Shown here piece after piece: positions 14,931 to 22,990 of a stretch of DNA of 64,000 nt. Position numbers and translations under genes: made by a program. The stretch covers positions 4,106,501-4,170,500 of the forward strand of contig NZ_CP041091.1 in assembly GCF_006494815.1 (NCBI RefSeq). Direction: 5' to 3'. Origin of the DNA: Nocardioides sambongensis (GTDB taxonomy: Bacteria > Actinomycetota > Actinomycetes > Propionibacteriales > Nocardioidaceae). Under the pieces are notes generated by a model. It had not been told where the DNA came from and searched no databases. It was given only the letters and a program-made list of their open reading frames with translations. Positions within the stretch are counted from its first letter, which is position 1. Each line of letters starts with the position of its first letter.

Positions 14931-16220
14931 ATGAGCCAGGACAACCCGGAGACCTCTCCGGTCGCCGGTGCCCGCAAGGTGGGCACCTCCCGGGCCGCCC
15001 GCCGCGGGAAGGCCGGTCGCGGTGGTGCCTCGCGCGGTGGGGGGCGCCGCAAGCGCTACCTGCCCGGGCACACGGTGGCCAAGACGATCACCGCGACCCT
15101 GCTGGCGCTCGCGTTGGTCACCGGCGTCGGCGTGGTGCTCCTCTACAACCACTGGAACGGCAACCTCGACCGCTACGACATCACCTCGCAGCTGAAGAAC
15201 CGGCCGGACAAGAAGGACGTCACCGGGCCGCAGGAGCCGCTCAACATCCTGGTGATGGGCTCCGACACTCGCGAGGGTGAGGGCAACGGCATCGACGGCG
15301 AGGCCGGCGGTGGGGTCTCCGACACCACGATCCTGGTGCACCTCTCCGCCAACCGGAAGTTCGCCTACGGCATCTCGATCCCGCGCGACACGCTGGTCGA
15401 CCGTCCGGACTGCTACGACGAGTCCGGCGAGGTGATCCCGGGGCAGACCGACGCCATGTGGAACGCGGCGTTCGGGGTGGGCGGACCGGCCTGCACCGTC
15501 CAGCAGCTCGAACAGGTCAGCGGCATCCGGATCGACAACTACGTCGTCATCGACTTCAGCGGCTTCAAGGACATGGTCAACGCGCTCGACGGCGTCGAGG
15601 TCTGCATCCCCGAAGACATCGTCGACACCGAGCACGGCATCACGCTGGAGGCGGGCACCCGGGAGATCAAGGACGACGAGGCGCTCAGCTATGTCCGGCT
15701 CCGGCACACCGGTGACGGCACCGACCCGAGCCGGATCAAGCGCCAGCAGGCGTTCCTCGCCGCGATGATCAACAAGGTGCTCTCCGCCGGCACGCTCTCC
15801 CGGCCGGACCGGCTGATCGGCTTCATGAACGCGCTCACCGACTCGCTGCAGACCGACTTCGACTCGGTCGGCGAGATGGCCGACCTGGCCGGGAACTTCC
15901 AGGGGATCGGCCCCAGCAACGTCAAGTTCGTCACCACCCCATGGGTCTACTCCACGCGCCAGGAGGGCCGGGTCGAGTGGACCGAGGACGTCGAGAAGCT
16001 CTGGCAGCTGGTGGTCGACGACGAGCAGCTCACCGAGGAGTTCGTGGAGCAGTCGATCAGCGCGGCCGACGACCCGGAGGGCTCCTCCGCGACCACGGAG
16101 GACCCCACCGACACCGCCTCGCCCAGCGACGGCTCGGGCCAGGGCGGCAAGAAGAACGGCAAGAAGAAGGACGGCGGCCTCTCGGACGACCAGCGGGCCG
16201 CGGTCGGACTCTGCACCTGA
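14931..16220 (+). CDS. LytR-CpsA-Psr (LCP) family cell-wall ligase
   Basis: 429 aa from ATG 14931. A basic cytoplasmic N-terminus (residues ~17-50) precedes one transmembrane helix (TITATLLALALVTGVGVVLL) and the extracellular LCP domain. Family motifs are LNILVMGSDTREG, SDTTILVHL, ISIPRDTLVD with the catalytic Arg/Asp, and YVRLRHTGDGTD. LCP enzymes attach glycopolymers such as teichoic acid or arabinogalactan to peptidoglycan using polyprenyl-pyrophosphate donors. The ~65-residue tail is Ser/Asp/Lys-rich and disordered. The 296 bp between tRNA-Arg and this gene show nothing coding. Confidence 0.92.
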   Translation: MSQDNPETSPVAGARKVGTSRAARRGKAGRGGASRGGGRRKRYLPGHTVAKTITATLLALALVTGVGVVLLYNHWNGNLDRYDITSQLKNRPDKKDVTGPQEPLNILVMGSDTREGEGNGIDGEAGGGVSDTTILVHLSANRKFAYGISIPRDTLVDRPDCYDESGEVIPGQTDAMWNAAFGVGGPACTVQQLEQVSGIRIDNYVVIDFSGFKDMVNALDGVEVCIPEDIVDTEHGITLEAGTREIKDDEALSYVRLRHTGDGTDPSRIKRQQAFLAAMINKVLSAGTLSRPDRLIGFMNALTDSLQTDFDSVGEMADLAGNFQGIGPSNVKFVTTPWVYSTRQEGRVEWTEDVEKLWQLVVDDEQLTEEFVEQSISAADDPEGSSATTEDPTDTASPSDGSGQGGKKNGKKKDGGLSDDQRAAVGLCT

Positions 16221-16233
16221 CCCCGGGGCCACG

Positions 16234-16491
16234 ATGACCGACGAGCAGTACGACGCCGCCGCGGACCCCGCCGCGCCGGACCCGGCCGACGCCGGGCCGC
16301 CCGACGCCGGGCCGACCGACGCCGAACGCCGTGCCGCCGATTGGAGGCGACGTCGCCGCCTGGCCGAGATCTTCGGCGACCCGATGCCCGAGACCACGCG
16401 CGACGAGCGTGAACCGGCGCCGGGCGGCCCGGGGGAGTCGGCGTCGGACCGGTGGCTGAAATCGCAGGTGCCGCCCCACCACGGAGGATGA
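16234..16491 (+). CDS. Small conserved actinobacterial hypothetical protein
   Basis: 85 aa. An Asp/Pro/Ala-rich N-terminus (residues 1-30) is followed by ADWRRRRRLAEIFGD, then TTRDER and the terminal DRWLKSQVPPHHGG. This W-RRRRLAE-FGD ... DRWL-QVPPHHG pattern recurs in small proteins next to LCP or core genes across actinobacteria, so I take it as a real gene of unknown function. It is soluble, with no signal peptide. It starts 14 bp after the LCP gene and is probably cotranscribed. Confidence 0.7.
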   Translation: MTDEQYDAAADPAAPDPADAGPPDAGPTDAERRAADWRRRRRLAEIFGDPMPETTRDEREPAPGGPGESASDRWLKSQVPPHHGG

Positions 16492-16542
16492 GGCGGCACC
16501 CGTCGAGCGAGCGGCGGAGTGAGCCGCGTCGGTCGACCTGCG

Positions 16543-16902
16543 TCAGGCTCGGTTGGTCAGCGCGTCGCGGATCTCGGTGAGCAGCTCGACCTCGGAGGGC
16601 GCCTTCGGGTCGGCCTCCTCGGGGAAGTAGCGCTCCTTCGCCCGCGTGTAGGGCATGACGATCAGGAAGTAGACCACCGCGGCGAGGATCGCGAAGCTCA
16701 CCACCGCGGTGATGAACGGTCCGACCGCCACGTCGGCCAGGGTGACCTCGTCGAAGTTGGGCTGTCCGCCGATCTTGCCGATGAATCCCATCAGCACATC
16801 GGTGAAGGTCGAGACCACCACGGCGAACGAGGTCGCCATGATCAGGCCGACCGCGATCTCCACGAGGTTGCCGCGGAGGAGAAATGCCTTGAAACCGCTC
16901 AT
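16543..16902 (-). CDS. mscL: Large-conductance mechanosensitive channel MscL
   Basis: 119 aa. The N-terminal amphipathic start MSGFKAFLLRGNLVEIAVGL leads into TM1, which carries the pore-lining Gly/Ala pattern (VGLIMATSFAVVVSTFTDVLM). A periplasmic loop follows, then TM2 (FITAVVSFAILAAVVYFLIV) and a charged C-terminal bundle (EVELLTEIRDAL). It forms a homopentamer that opens under hypo-osmotic membrane tension. The length is normal for actinobacterial MscL. The flanking genes (SAF protein, ruc, cyclo-ligase) recall the M. tuberculosis Rv0985c-Rv0992c stretch. Confidence 0.93.
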   Translation of the reverse strand: MSGFKAFLLRGNLVEIAVGLIMATSFAVVVSTFTDVLMGFIGKIGGQPNFDEVTLADVAVGPFITAVVSFAILAAVVYFLIVMPYTRAKERYFPEEADPKAPSEVELLTEIRDALTNRA

Positions 16903-16951
16903 CGATCCACTCCTTGCAGATGCTCAGACGTCGCTACCCCAGCAGTAGAAC

Positions 16952-17611
16952 CTAACGGCGCACCCAACGGAACGTCACGAACGACGACACGCCGGAGGCC
17001 GCCACCGCGTCGGCGGCCGTCACCGGTGCCGCCACGATCACCAGCCGCCCGCCGAGCGATCCCGTCGCCCCGGTCGCGCCTCCTCCCTGTGGTGTCGGCA
17101 CGGCCAGCACGGTCACCGACTCGGCGACCACCCGGGTCGTCGCCGACGACGGGTCGGTGGCCACCAGGTCGATCAGGTCGCCCGCACCGAGCAGTGCTGC
17201 CTGCTCGCTGTCGGAGAGTCGCAGCGGCACCACGACCCGTTCGTCGCCGTCGGGCAACAGTCCGGCGCCGACCACCCGGGCGTCGGTGATCGGCTCGCCG
17301 CGGCGTACCGAGCCGGCCAGCACAGCACCGGCGGGAGCGGTGAGGGTGCCGTCCGGGACCGCGCCGTCGGGGAGCTCCCGGACGGTCAGGTCGCCGGCGC
17401 CGAGCAGGGCGCCGGCGGGCAGGTCGCGGCTGGCGACGACGACGGTGCTGGTCGCCGGTGCGGTCGGGGCCACCGCGGACAGGCCGGCCGCGACTGCGAC
17501 GGCGGTGGCCGCGGCGGCGAGCAGGCGGCGCCGGCGCAGCACCCGGCGTCGTACCGAGCGGAGAAGGTCGCCCGCGCGGCGGCGTGGTGGGGCGGGGTCG
17601 GTGCGAGGCAT
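16952..17611 (-). CDS. SAF-domain protein, CpaB/RcpC-like (Flp pilus assembly family)
   Basis: 219 aa. An Arg-rich cytoplasmic N-terminus and one TM helix (LLAAAATAVAVAAGLSAVAP, residues ~30-50) are followed by a SAF domain starting VVVASRDLPAGALLGAGDL. A second beta-rich part starts VVVPLRLSDSEQAALLGAGD, as in CpaB/RcpC periplasmic pilus-assembly proteins. No other tad/flp genes are near, so a pilus role is uncertain; actinobacteria often have isolated SAF proteins at this locus. It is probably exported and anchored. Confidence 0.75.
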   Translation of the reverse strand: MPRTDPAPPRRRAGDLLRSVRRRVLRRRRLLAAAATAVAVAAGLSAVAPTAPATSTVVVASRDLPAGALLGAGDLTVRELPDGAVPDGTLTAPAGAVLAGSVRRGEPITDARVVGAGLLPDGDERVVVPLRLSDSEQAALLGAGDLIDLVATDPSSATTRVVAESVTVLAVPTPQGGGATGATGSLGGRLVIVAAPVTAADAVAASGVSSFVTFRWVRR

Positions 17612-17697
17612 GGCCGCGACGCTAGGGCCGCGAGCGGTGGGTCACCAGGGCGCCGGGAGATTCTCCACAGGCACCGCCGGCGGGTGTGCGGCAGCGC

Positions 17698-18066
17698 TCA
17701 GGAGGACGGAGCAGCGGCTGCCGACGACGAGCTGCTCGACCCGCTCGTCGAGGAGCTCCCCGACCCGCTGTTGGAGGAGCTGCCCGCGGCCGCGGGGCTC
17801 TTCGAGGAGTCGCCGGACGACCCGCCGGAGGAGCCGGAGGAACCGGCGTCGGTGCCGGAGGCGGCGGTGCTGCTCGACGACGTCGAGGAGCCGCGGCTGT
17901 CGGTCTTGTAGAAGCCCGAGCCCTTGAACACGACGCCGACGGCGTTGAACACCTTGCGCAGCCGGCCACGGCACTCCGGGCACTCGGTGAGCGCGTCGTC
18001 GGAGAAGCTCTGGACCTGCTCGAAGAAGTGGTCGCACTCCGAGCAGCGGTACTGGTAGGTGGGCAT
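17698..18066 (-). CDS. ruc: FmdB-family zinc-ribbon protein, Ruc-like redox-regulated chaperone
   Basis: 122 aa. Residues 1-50 hold the zinc ribbon MPTYQYRCSECDHFFEQVQ...CPEC, with four Cys in two CxxC pairs. Then comes LRKVFNAVGVVFKGSGFYKT, nearly the same as I recall for M. tuberculosis Ruc (Rv0991c). The remaining ~65 residues are a Ser/Gly-rich disordered tail. Ruc is an ATP-independent holdase activated by oxidation of its zinc-binding cysteines, and it works with DnaK. The CIRCE-like element 37 bp upstream predicts HrcA control, as in M. tuberculosis. Order with mscL and the cyclo-ligase gene also matches. Confidence 0.87.
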   Translation of the reverse strand: MPTYQYRCSECDHFFEQVQSFSDDALTECPECRGRLRKVFNAVGVVFKGSGFYKTDSRGSSTSSSSTAASGTDAGSSGSSGGSSGDSSKSPAAAGSSSNSGSGSSSTSGSSSSSSAAAAPSS

Positions 18067-18102
18067 GGGTCGGCTCCTGGGCGGTACGGGACGGGGAAAC
18101 GG

Positions 18103-18129
18103 TTAGCACTCTCGGTTTCCGACTGCCAA
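18103..18129 (-). promoter_or_regulatory. CIRCE-like HrcA operator upstream of ruc
   Basis: TTAGCACTC (18103-18111), a 9-nt spacer, then GACTGCCAA (18121-18129). The CIRCE consensus is TTAGCACTC-N9-GAGTGCTAA; the left arm is exact and the right arm matches 7 of 9 bases, with the correct spacing. It lies between the divergent ruc and penicillin-acylase genes, 37 bp from the ruc start. HrcA repression relieved by heat shock is the expected regulation. Confidence 0.8.
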
Positions 18130-18170
18130 TGCTACGCCAGGACCCCTCGAGACGGCACAATGACCGCGCG

Positions 18171-20882
18171 ATGGACGGGACGAATGAGCGGAACGCGCGC
18201 AGCGCGACCGCAGGGGGAGGGGCGGATGCGCCCGGCCCCGAGGAACGTGGCTTCTGGGATCTGCCGCCCTCGCTGCGCTGGACGACGTACGGCGTCGTCG
18301 GCGTCGTGGTGCTGCTGGTGGTCACCTCGCTGACCGGGGTGGTCGTGGTCCGTCACTCCTGGCCGGAGACGTCGGGGAGGATGGAGCTCGACGGCCTCGA
18401 CGCCACGGTGGAGGTGGTCCGCGACGGCGCCGGGATCCCGCAGATCTACGCCGACACCACCCACGACCTGATGTATGCCCAGGGCTTCGTGCACGCCCAG
18501 GAGCGGTTCTTCGAAATGGACGTGCGGCGGCACGCCACCGCCGGCCGCCTCGCCGAGCTGTTCGGCGAGGCCGGCCTGGAGAGCGACCTCGTGGTCCGCA
18601 CGCTGGGGTGGCGCCGGGTGGCCGAGCAGGAGCTGACGCTGCTGGAGCCGGCGACCCGCGACGCGCTGGACGCCTACGCCGAGGGCGTGAACGCCTACCT
18701 CGGCGACCGCACCCCGGGCGAGATGTCGCTGGAGTACACCCTGCTCGGCCTGACCGGCCTGGACTACGCCCCGGAGAAGTGGACCGCCGTGGACTCGGTC
18801 GCCTGGCTGAAGGCGATGGCCTGGGACCTGCGCTCCAACGTCGACGACGAGGCGACCCGCGCGGTGACCGCCGCGCTGGTCGGCGCCGACCGGGCCGCCG
18901 AGCTCTACCCGGCCTACGACAGCGAGGCGCACCCGCCGATCGTGGACCGGGGTGCGGTGGTCGACGGCGTCTTCGACCCGGAGGCCACCGAGACCGGCTC
19001 CCGGCTGCGGGCGGCCCCGGGACCGCGGGTGACGCGGGCGCTGGCCGGCGCCGTCGACGTGATCGGCAACGCCACCAGCCTGCTCGGCGGCGGTGCCGGG
19101 GCCGACGAGGGGATCGGCAGCAACGGCTGGGTGGTGGCGGGCAGCCGCACCAGCACCGGCGCCCCGATCCTCGCCAACGACCCGCATCTGGGCGTCTCGC
19201 TGCCCGGCGTGTGGATGCAGGTCGGTCTGCACTGCCGCCGGGTCACCAGCGCCTGCCCCTACGACGTGGCCGGCTTCAGCTTCTCCGGCGTGCCCGGCGT
19301 GGTGATCGGCCACAACGCCGACATCGCCTGGGGGTTCACCAATCTCGGTGCGGACGTCAGCGACCTCTACGTCGAGCGCGTCGTGGGTGACGCCTGGCTG
19401 CGCGACGGCCGCCCACGCCCGCTGGTGCAACGGCTGGAGCGGCTTGAGGTGCGCGGGGACGAGCCCCTCGAGATCACGGTCCGCGCGACCCGGCACGGCC
19501 CGCTGCTCTCCGACCTCGTCGAGCTCGACGAGTCCTCGGACCGGGTCGACCTGACCAGCGACGGGTTGCTGGAGTCGGTCGTCGACGCCGGAGCCACCCT
19601 GGCCGGCGCTGAGCCCGACGAGACCGAGGGCGGCGACCGGGCCGGGTGGCGCCCGGGGGTGGCGCTGGCCTGGACCGCCCTGCGCCCCCGCAACACCGCG
19701 GACGCGCTCTTCGCGCTCAACCGGGCCGACGACTGGACCTCCTTCCGCGCGGCGATGGCCGACTTCGCGGTCCCCGGGCAGAACGTCGTCTACGCCGACA
19801 CGGCGGGCCACATCGGCTACCAGGCGACCGGCGCGATCCCGCGCCGCCGTCCCGGCCACGACGGCACCCTTCCGGTCGCCGGCTGGCGCTCGGTCAACGA
19901 CTGGGAACGCCGCCCGGTGCCGTTCCAAGCGCTGCCCTGGTCGTTCGACCCGCCGGCCGGCGCGATCGTGACGGCCAACCAGCAGCCGGTGGACCCGGAC
20001 GGCTATCCCTACGCCCTGGGCGAGGACTGGGCGCGCGGCTACCGCTCGTCACGGATCGCCGATCTGCTGGACATGGACCAGGAGCTGTCGGTGGCGACGA
20101 TGCAGACCATCCAGCTCGACGACCGCAGCGCGTGGGCGGCCACGCTGACGCCGTACCTGATGGAGGTGGGGCTGCCGGCCGGCTACTACTCCGACGGTCA
20201 GGCGCTGCTCGCCGACTGGGACCAGCGGCAGGGCGCCGACAGCGCCGCGGCGGCCGTCTTCAACGCGGCCTGGCGCCAGATCCTGCTGCACACCTTCGAC
20301 GACGAGCTGCCGCCCGCACTCCGCCCGACCGACGGCGCCCGGTGGTGGGACGTGGTCGCCGGCCTGCTGGAGCGCCCGAACAGTCCGTGGTGGGACGACG
20401 TCGCCACCGAGGAGGTGGAGACCCGGGACGAGATCCTGCGGGCGGCGATGATGGACGGCCGCGACGAGCTGACCCGACTGCTCTCGCCCGACCCCGCCGA
20501 GTGGAGCTGGGGCGACCTCCACGAGCTGTCCCTGCGCTCGGCGACGCTGGGGGAGTCCGGCGTCAACATCGTCGAGCGGCTCTTCAACCGCGACGGGTGG
20601 GACGGGGCCGGGGGCGGCTCGCTGGTCGACGCCACCGGCTGGGACGCGCAGCAGGGGTACGGCGTGACCACCGCCCCGTCGATGCGGATGGTGGTCGGGC
20701 TCGACGACCTCGACGCGGCGCGCTGGATCAACCTCACCGGAGTCTCCGGCCACGCCTTCCACCCGCACTACACCGACCAGACCGACCTGTGGGCGCGCGG
20801 GGAGTACCTGGAGTGGGCGTTCAGCCGCCCGGCGGTGCTGCGGGCCGCCGAGGAGACCCTCGTGCTCACCCCGCTCGACTGA
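18171..20882 (+). CDS. Penicillin acylase (Ntn-hydrolase) family protein
   Basis: 903 aa from ATG 18171; an in-frame start at 18129 would add 14 poorly conserved residues and would overlap the CIRCE element. One TM helix at ~45-70 (YGVVGVVVLLVVTSLTGVVV) anchors it. The alpha-chain pattern VVRDGAGIPQIYA and HAQERFFEMDVRRH is typical. The self-cleavage point is GIGSNGWVVAG, giving a new N-terminal Ser at ~317 as nucleophile; ANDPHLGVSLPGVW and a C-terminal GVSGHAFHPHYTDQ follow. The family hydrolyses amides such as penicillins and acyl-homoserine lactones. Substrate unknown; extracytoplasmic. Confidence 0.9.
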   Translation: MDGTNERNARSATAGGGADAPGPEERGFWDLPPSLRWTTYGVVGVVVLLVVTSLTGVVVVRHSWPETSGRMELDGLDATVEVVRDGAGIPQIYADTTHDLMYAQGFVHAQERFFEMDVRRHATAGRLAELFGEAGLESDLVVRTLGWRRVAEQELTLLEPATRDALDAYAEGVNAYLGDRTPGEMSLEYTLLGLTGLDYAPEKWTAVDSVAWLKAMAWDLRSNVDDEATRAVTAALVGADRAAELYPAYDSEAHPPIVDRGAVVDGVFDPEATETGSRLRAAPGPRVTRALAGAVDVIGNATSLLGGGAGADEGIGSNGWVVAGSRTSTGAPILANDPHLGVSLPGVWMQVGLHCRRVTSACPYDVAGFSFSGVPGVVIGHNADIAWGFTNLGADVSDLYVERVVGDAWLRDGRPRPLVQRLERLEVRGDEPLEITVRATRHGPLLSDLVELDESSDRVDLTSDGLLESVVDAGATLAGAEPDETEGGDRAGWRPGVALAWTALRPRNTADALFALNRADDWTSFRAAMADFAVPGQNVVYADTAGHIGYQATGAIPRRRPGHDGTLPVAGWRSVNDWERRPVPFQALPWSFDPPAGAIVTANQQPVDPDGYPYALGEDWARGYRSSRIADLLDMDQELSVATMQTIQLDDRSAWAATLTPYLMEVGLPAGYYSDGQALLADWDQRQGADSAAAAVFNAAWRQILLHTFDDELPPALRPTDGARWWDVVAGLLERPNSPWWDDVATEEVETRDEILRAAMMDGRDELTRLLSPDPAEWSWGDLHELSLRSATLGESGVNIVERLFNRDGWDGAGGGSLVDATGWDAQQGYGVTTAPSMRMVVGLDDLDAARWINLTGVSGHAFHPHYTDQTDLWARGEYLEWAFSRPAVLRAAEETLVLTPLD

Positions 20883-20901
20883 CCCGGCTCCGTCGCCCGA
20901 G

Positions 20902-21585
20902 TCACCGCCCGCCGGGGGACCCCGGCATCGGGTGCAGCCGCTGCGCGGTGATCGCGGCATCGACCGGCCGGTCGTGCGGCTCGACCGGCACCTCGACCCC
21001 GACCTCCTCCGGGTGGAGCAGCACCGCGGTGTAGGTCGACGCCGGCACGCGCGCCAGCGCCCGGTCGTAGGAGCCGCCGCCCCGACCCAGCCGGTGTCCG
21101 TCGCTGGAGACCGCCAGCCCCGGCACCAGTACGACGTCCGCCCGGCCGATCGCGTCCACCCCGAGCCGTTGCCCGGTCGGCTCGCTGAGCCCGTGCCGGC
21201 CCCCGCGCAGGGAGTCGGGCCCGGCGTACTCGGCCCAGTCCAGGTCGTTGTCGGGCAGCAGCACCGGCAGCAGCACCCGCTTGCCGTCGGCCAGCAGCCG
21301 CTCCAGCAGGGGGCCGGTGCCCGGCTCCGTCCCGATCGCGAGGTAGCAGGCGACCGTGCCGGCCCGTCGTACCTCCGGCGTGCGGTGGGCGCGGGCGGCG
21401 ATCCCGTCGGCGCGCAGCCGCGCGAGGCCGGCGTCGATCTGCGCGCGCCGGGCGAGGATCTCCCTCCGCAGAGCGGCTTTCGCGGCCCGCAGGTCGGTGC
21501 CGGTGTCGCCCGGCGTCCTCCCGGACGGCGGGTGCGTGCGATCCGGCCGGTCTCCAGGATCAGGACGCGGTTGTGGACTCGGCAC
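20902..21585 (-). CDS. 5-formyltetrahydrofolate cyclo-ligase
   Basis: 227 aa; it converges with the acylase gene and is divergent from the uridylyltransferase gene. The N-terminal helix AAKAALRREILARRAQI, the central VLLPVLLPDNDLDWAEY and the nucleotide/folate loop LGRGGGSYDRAL are diagnostic. It converts 5-formyl-THF to 5,10-methenyl-THF with ATP. The first ~30 residues are a Pro/Arg-rich extension without clear homology, so the true start may be further in. In M. tuberculosis the gene (Rv0992c) sits in the same place next to galU. Confidence 0.9.
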   Translation of the reverse strand: MPSPQPRPDPGDRPDRTHPPSGRTPGDTGTDLRAAKAALRREILARRAQIDAGLARLRADGIAARAHRTPEVRRAGTVACYLAIGTEPGTGPLLERLLADGKRVLLPVLLPDNDLDWAEYAGPDSLRGGRHGLSEPTGQRLGVDAIGRADVVLVPGLAVSSDGHRLGRGGGSYDRALARVPASTYTAVLLHPEEVGVEVPVEPHDRPVDAAITAQRLHPMPGSPGGR

Positions 21586-21607
21586 CTTCCAAGCCTACGA
21601 TCGCGGC

Positions 21608-22990
21608 ATGGGCAGCCCAGGCTTGGAGAAGGCACGCGCGAAGATGGCCGACGCGGGAGTGGATCCGGTCGCCATCGACACGTTCGCGCACTACTACCGC
21701 CTGCTCGAGCACGGTGAGACCGGTCTGATCCCGGAGTCCACGATCGAGCCGGTCGACATGGAGCGGCTCGAGGACGTCGAGGTCGACGACGACGTCGCCG
21801 CCGAGGCGGTCGCGAAGACCGTGACGATCAAGCTCAACGGCGGCCTGGGCACCTCGATGGGGATGGACCGCGCCAAGTCGCTGCTCTGCGTGCGGCGCGG
21901 GCTCTCGTTCCTCGACATCATCGCCCGCCAGGTGCTGCACCTGCGCAAGGAGTACGGCGCCGAGGTGCCGCTGCTCTTCATGAACTCCTTCCGCACCTCC
22001 GCCGACACCCTCGACGCGCTCGCCCGCTACGAGGACCTGGCCGTCGACGGCCTCCCGCTGGACTTCCTGCAGAACAAGGAGCCCAAGCTGCTGGCCTCCG
22101 ACCTGAGCCCGGCGGCCCACCCGGTCGACCCGGACCTGGAGTGGTGTCCGCCCGGTCACGGCGACCTCTACACCGCGCTGCGCGGCACCGGACTGCTCGA
22201 CCGGATGATCGAGGCCGGCTACCGGTACGTCTTCGTCTCCAACTCCGACAACCTGGGCGCGGTCCCCGACGCACGGGTCGCCGGCTGGTTCGCCGCCTCG
22301 GGCGCCCCGTTCGCGATCGAGGCGGTCCGGCGGACCCCGAGCGACCGCAAGGGCGGACACTTCGCCCGGCGCAAGGCCGACGGCCGGATCGTGCTGCGCG
22401 AGACCGCGCAGACCGCGCCGGAGGACCAGAAGGCACTGGCCGACCTGGACCGGCACCGCTACTGCTCCACCAACAACCTCTGGTTCGACCTGGCCGCGAT
22501 GAAGAAGGCCCTGGACGAGCGCGAGGGGATCCTCGGCCTGCCGCTGATCCGCAACGTGAAGCACCTCGACCCCGCCGACCCGAGCACCCCGAAGGTGGTC
22601 CAGATCGAGACCGCGATGGGCGCGGCGATCGAGGTGTTCGAGGGTGCCCGGCTGATCGAGGTGGGCCGCGACCGGTTCATCCCGGTGAAGACCACCAACG
22701 ACCTGCTGGTGCTGCGCTCCGACGTCTACGCCATCGGCAGTGACTTCGCGCTCGAGCAGGTGGCCGCTGAGGTGCCGTTCATCGACCTCGACAGCGACCA
22801 CTACAAGCTGGTCGGCGAGTTCGACAAGCGCTTCCCCGAGGGAGCGCCGTCGCTGCAGCAGGCGACCTCGCTGCGGATCGACGGCGACTGGACCTTCGGT
22901 CCCGGTGTCGCCGTGGTCGGGGACGTCGCCCTGAGCGGTCGCGGCGCCCAGCGGATCGAGGGCAACAAGGTCCTCGACGGCGAGGGGTGA
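21608..22990 (+). CDS. UTP-glucose-1-phosphate uridylyltransferase, UDPGP (eukaryote-type) family
   Basis: 460 aa from ATG 21608. The nucleotide-binding loop KLNGGLGTSMGMDRAKSLL and the later FVSNSDNLGA and STNNLWF motifs belong to the UDPGP fold group found in eukaryotes and some bacteria, not to the ~290-aa GalU type. It makes UDP-glucose from UTP and glucose-1-phosphate for glycans and trehalose. It overlaps the next gene (GTGA). Its position equals that of galU (Rv0993) in mycobacteria, so a UDPGP-type enzyme appears to fill the GalU slot here. Confidence 0.87.
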   Translation: MGSPGLEKARAKMADAGVDPVAIDTFAHYYRLLEHGETGLIPESTIEPVDMERLEDVEVDDDVAAEAVAKTVTIKLNGGLGTSMGMDRAKSLLCVRRGLSFLDIIARQVLHLRKEYGAEVPLLFMNSFRTSADTLDALARYEDLAVDGLPLDFLQNKEPKLLASDLSPAAHPVDPDLEWCPPGHGDLYTALRGTGLLDRMIEAGYRYVFVSNSDNLGAVPDARVAGWFAASGAPFAIEAVRRTPSDRKGGHFARRKADGRIVLRETAQTAPEDQKALADLDRHRYCSTNNLWFDLAAMKKALDEREGILGLPLIRNVKHLDPADPSTPKVVQIETAMGAAIEVFEGARLIEVGRDRFIPVKTTNDLLVLRSDVYAIGSDFALEQVAAEVPFIDLDSDHYKLVGEFDKRFPEGAPSLQQATSLRIDGDWTFGPGVAVVGDVALSGRGAQRIEGNKVLDGEG

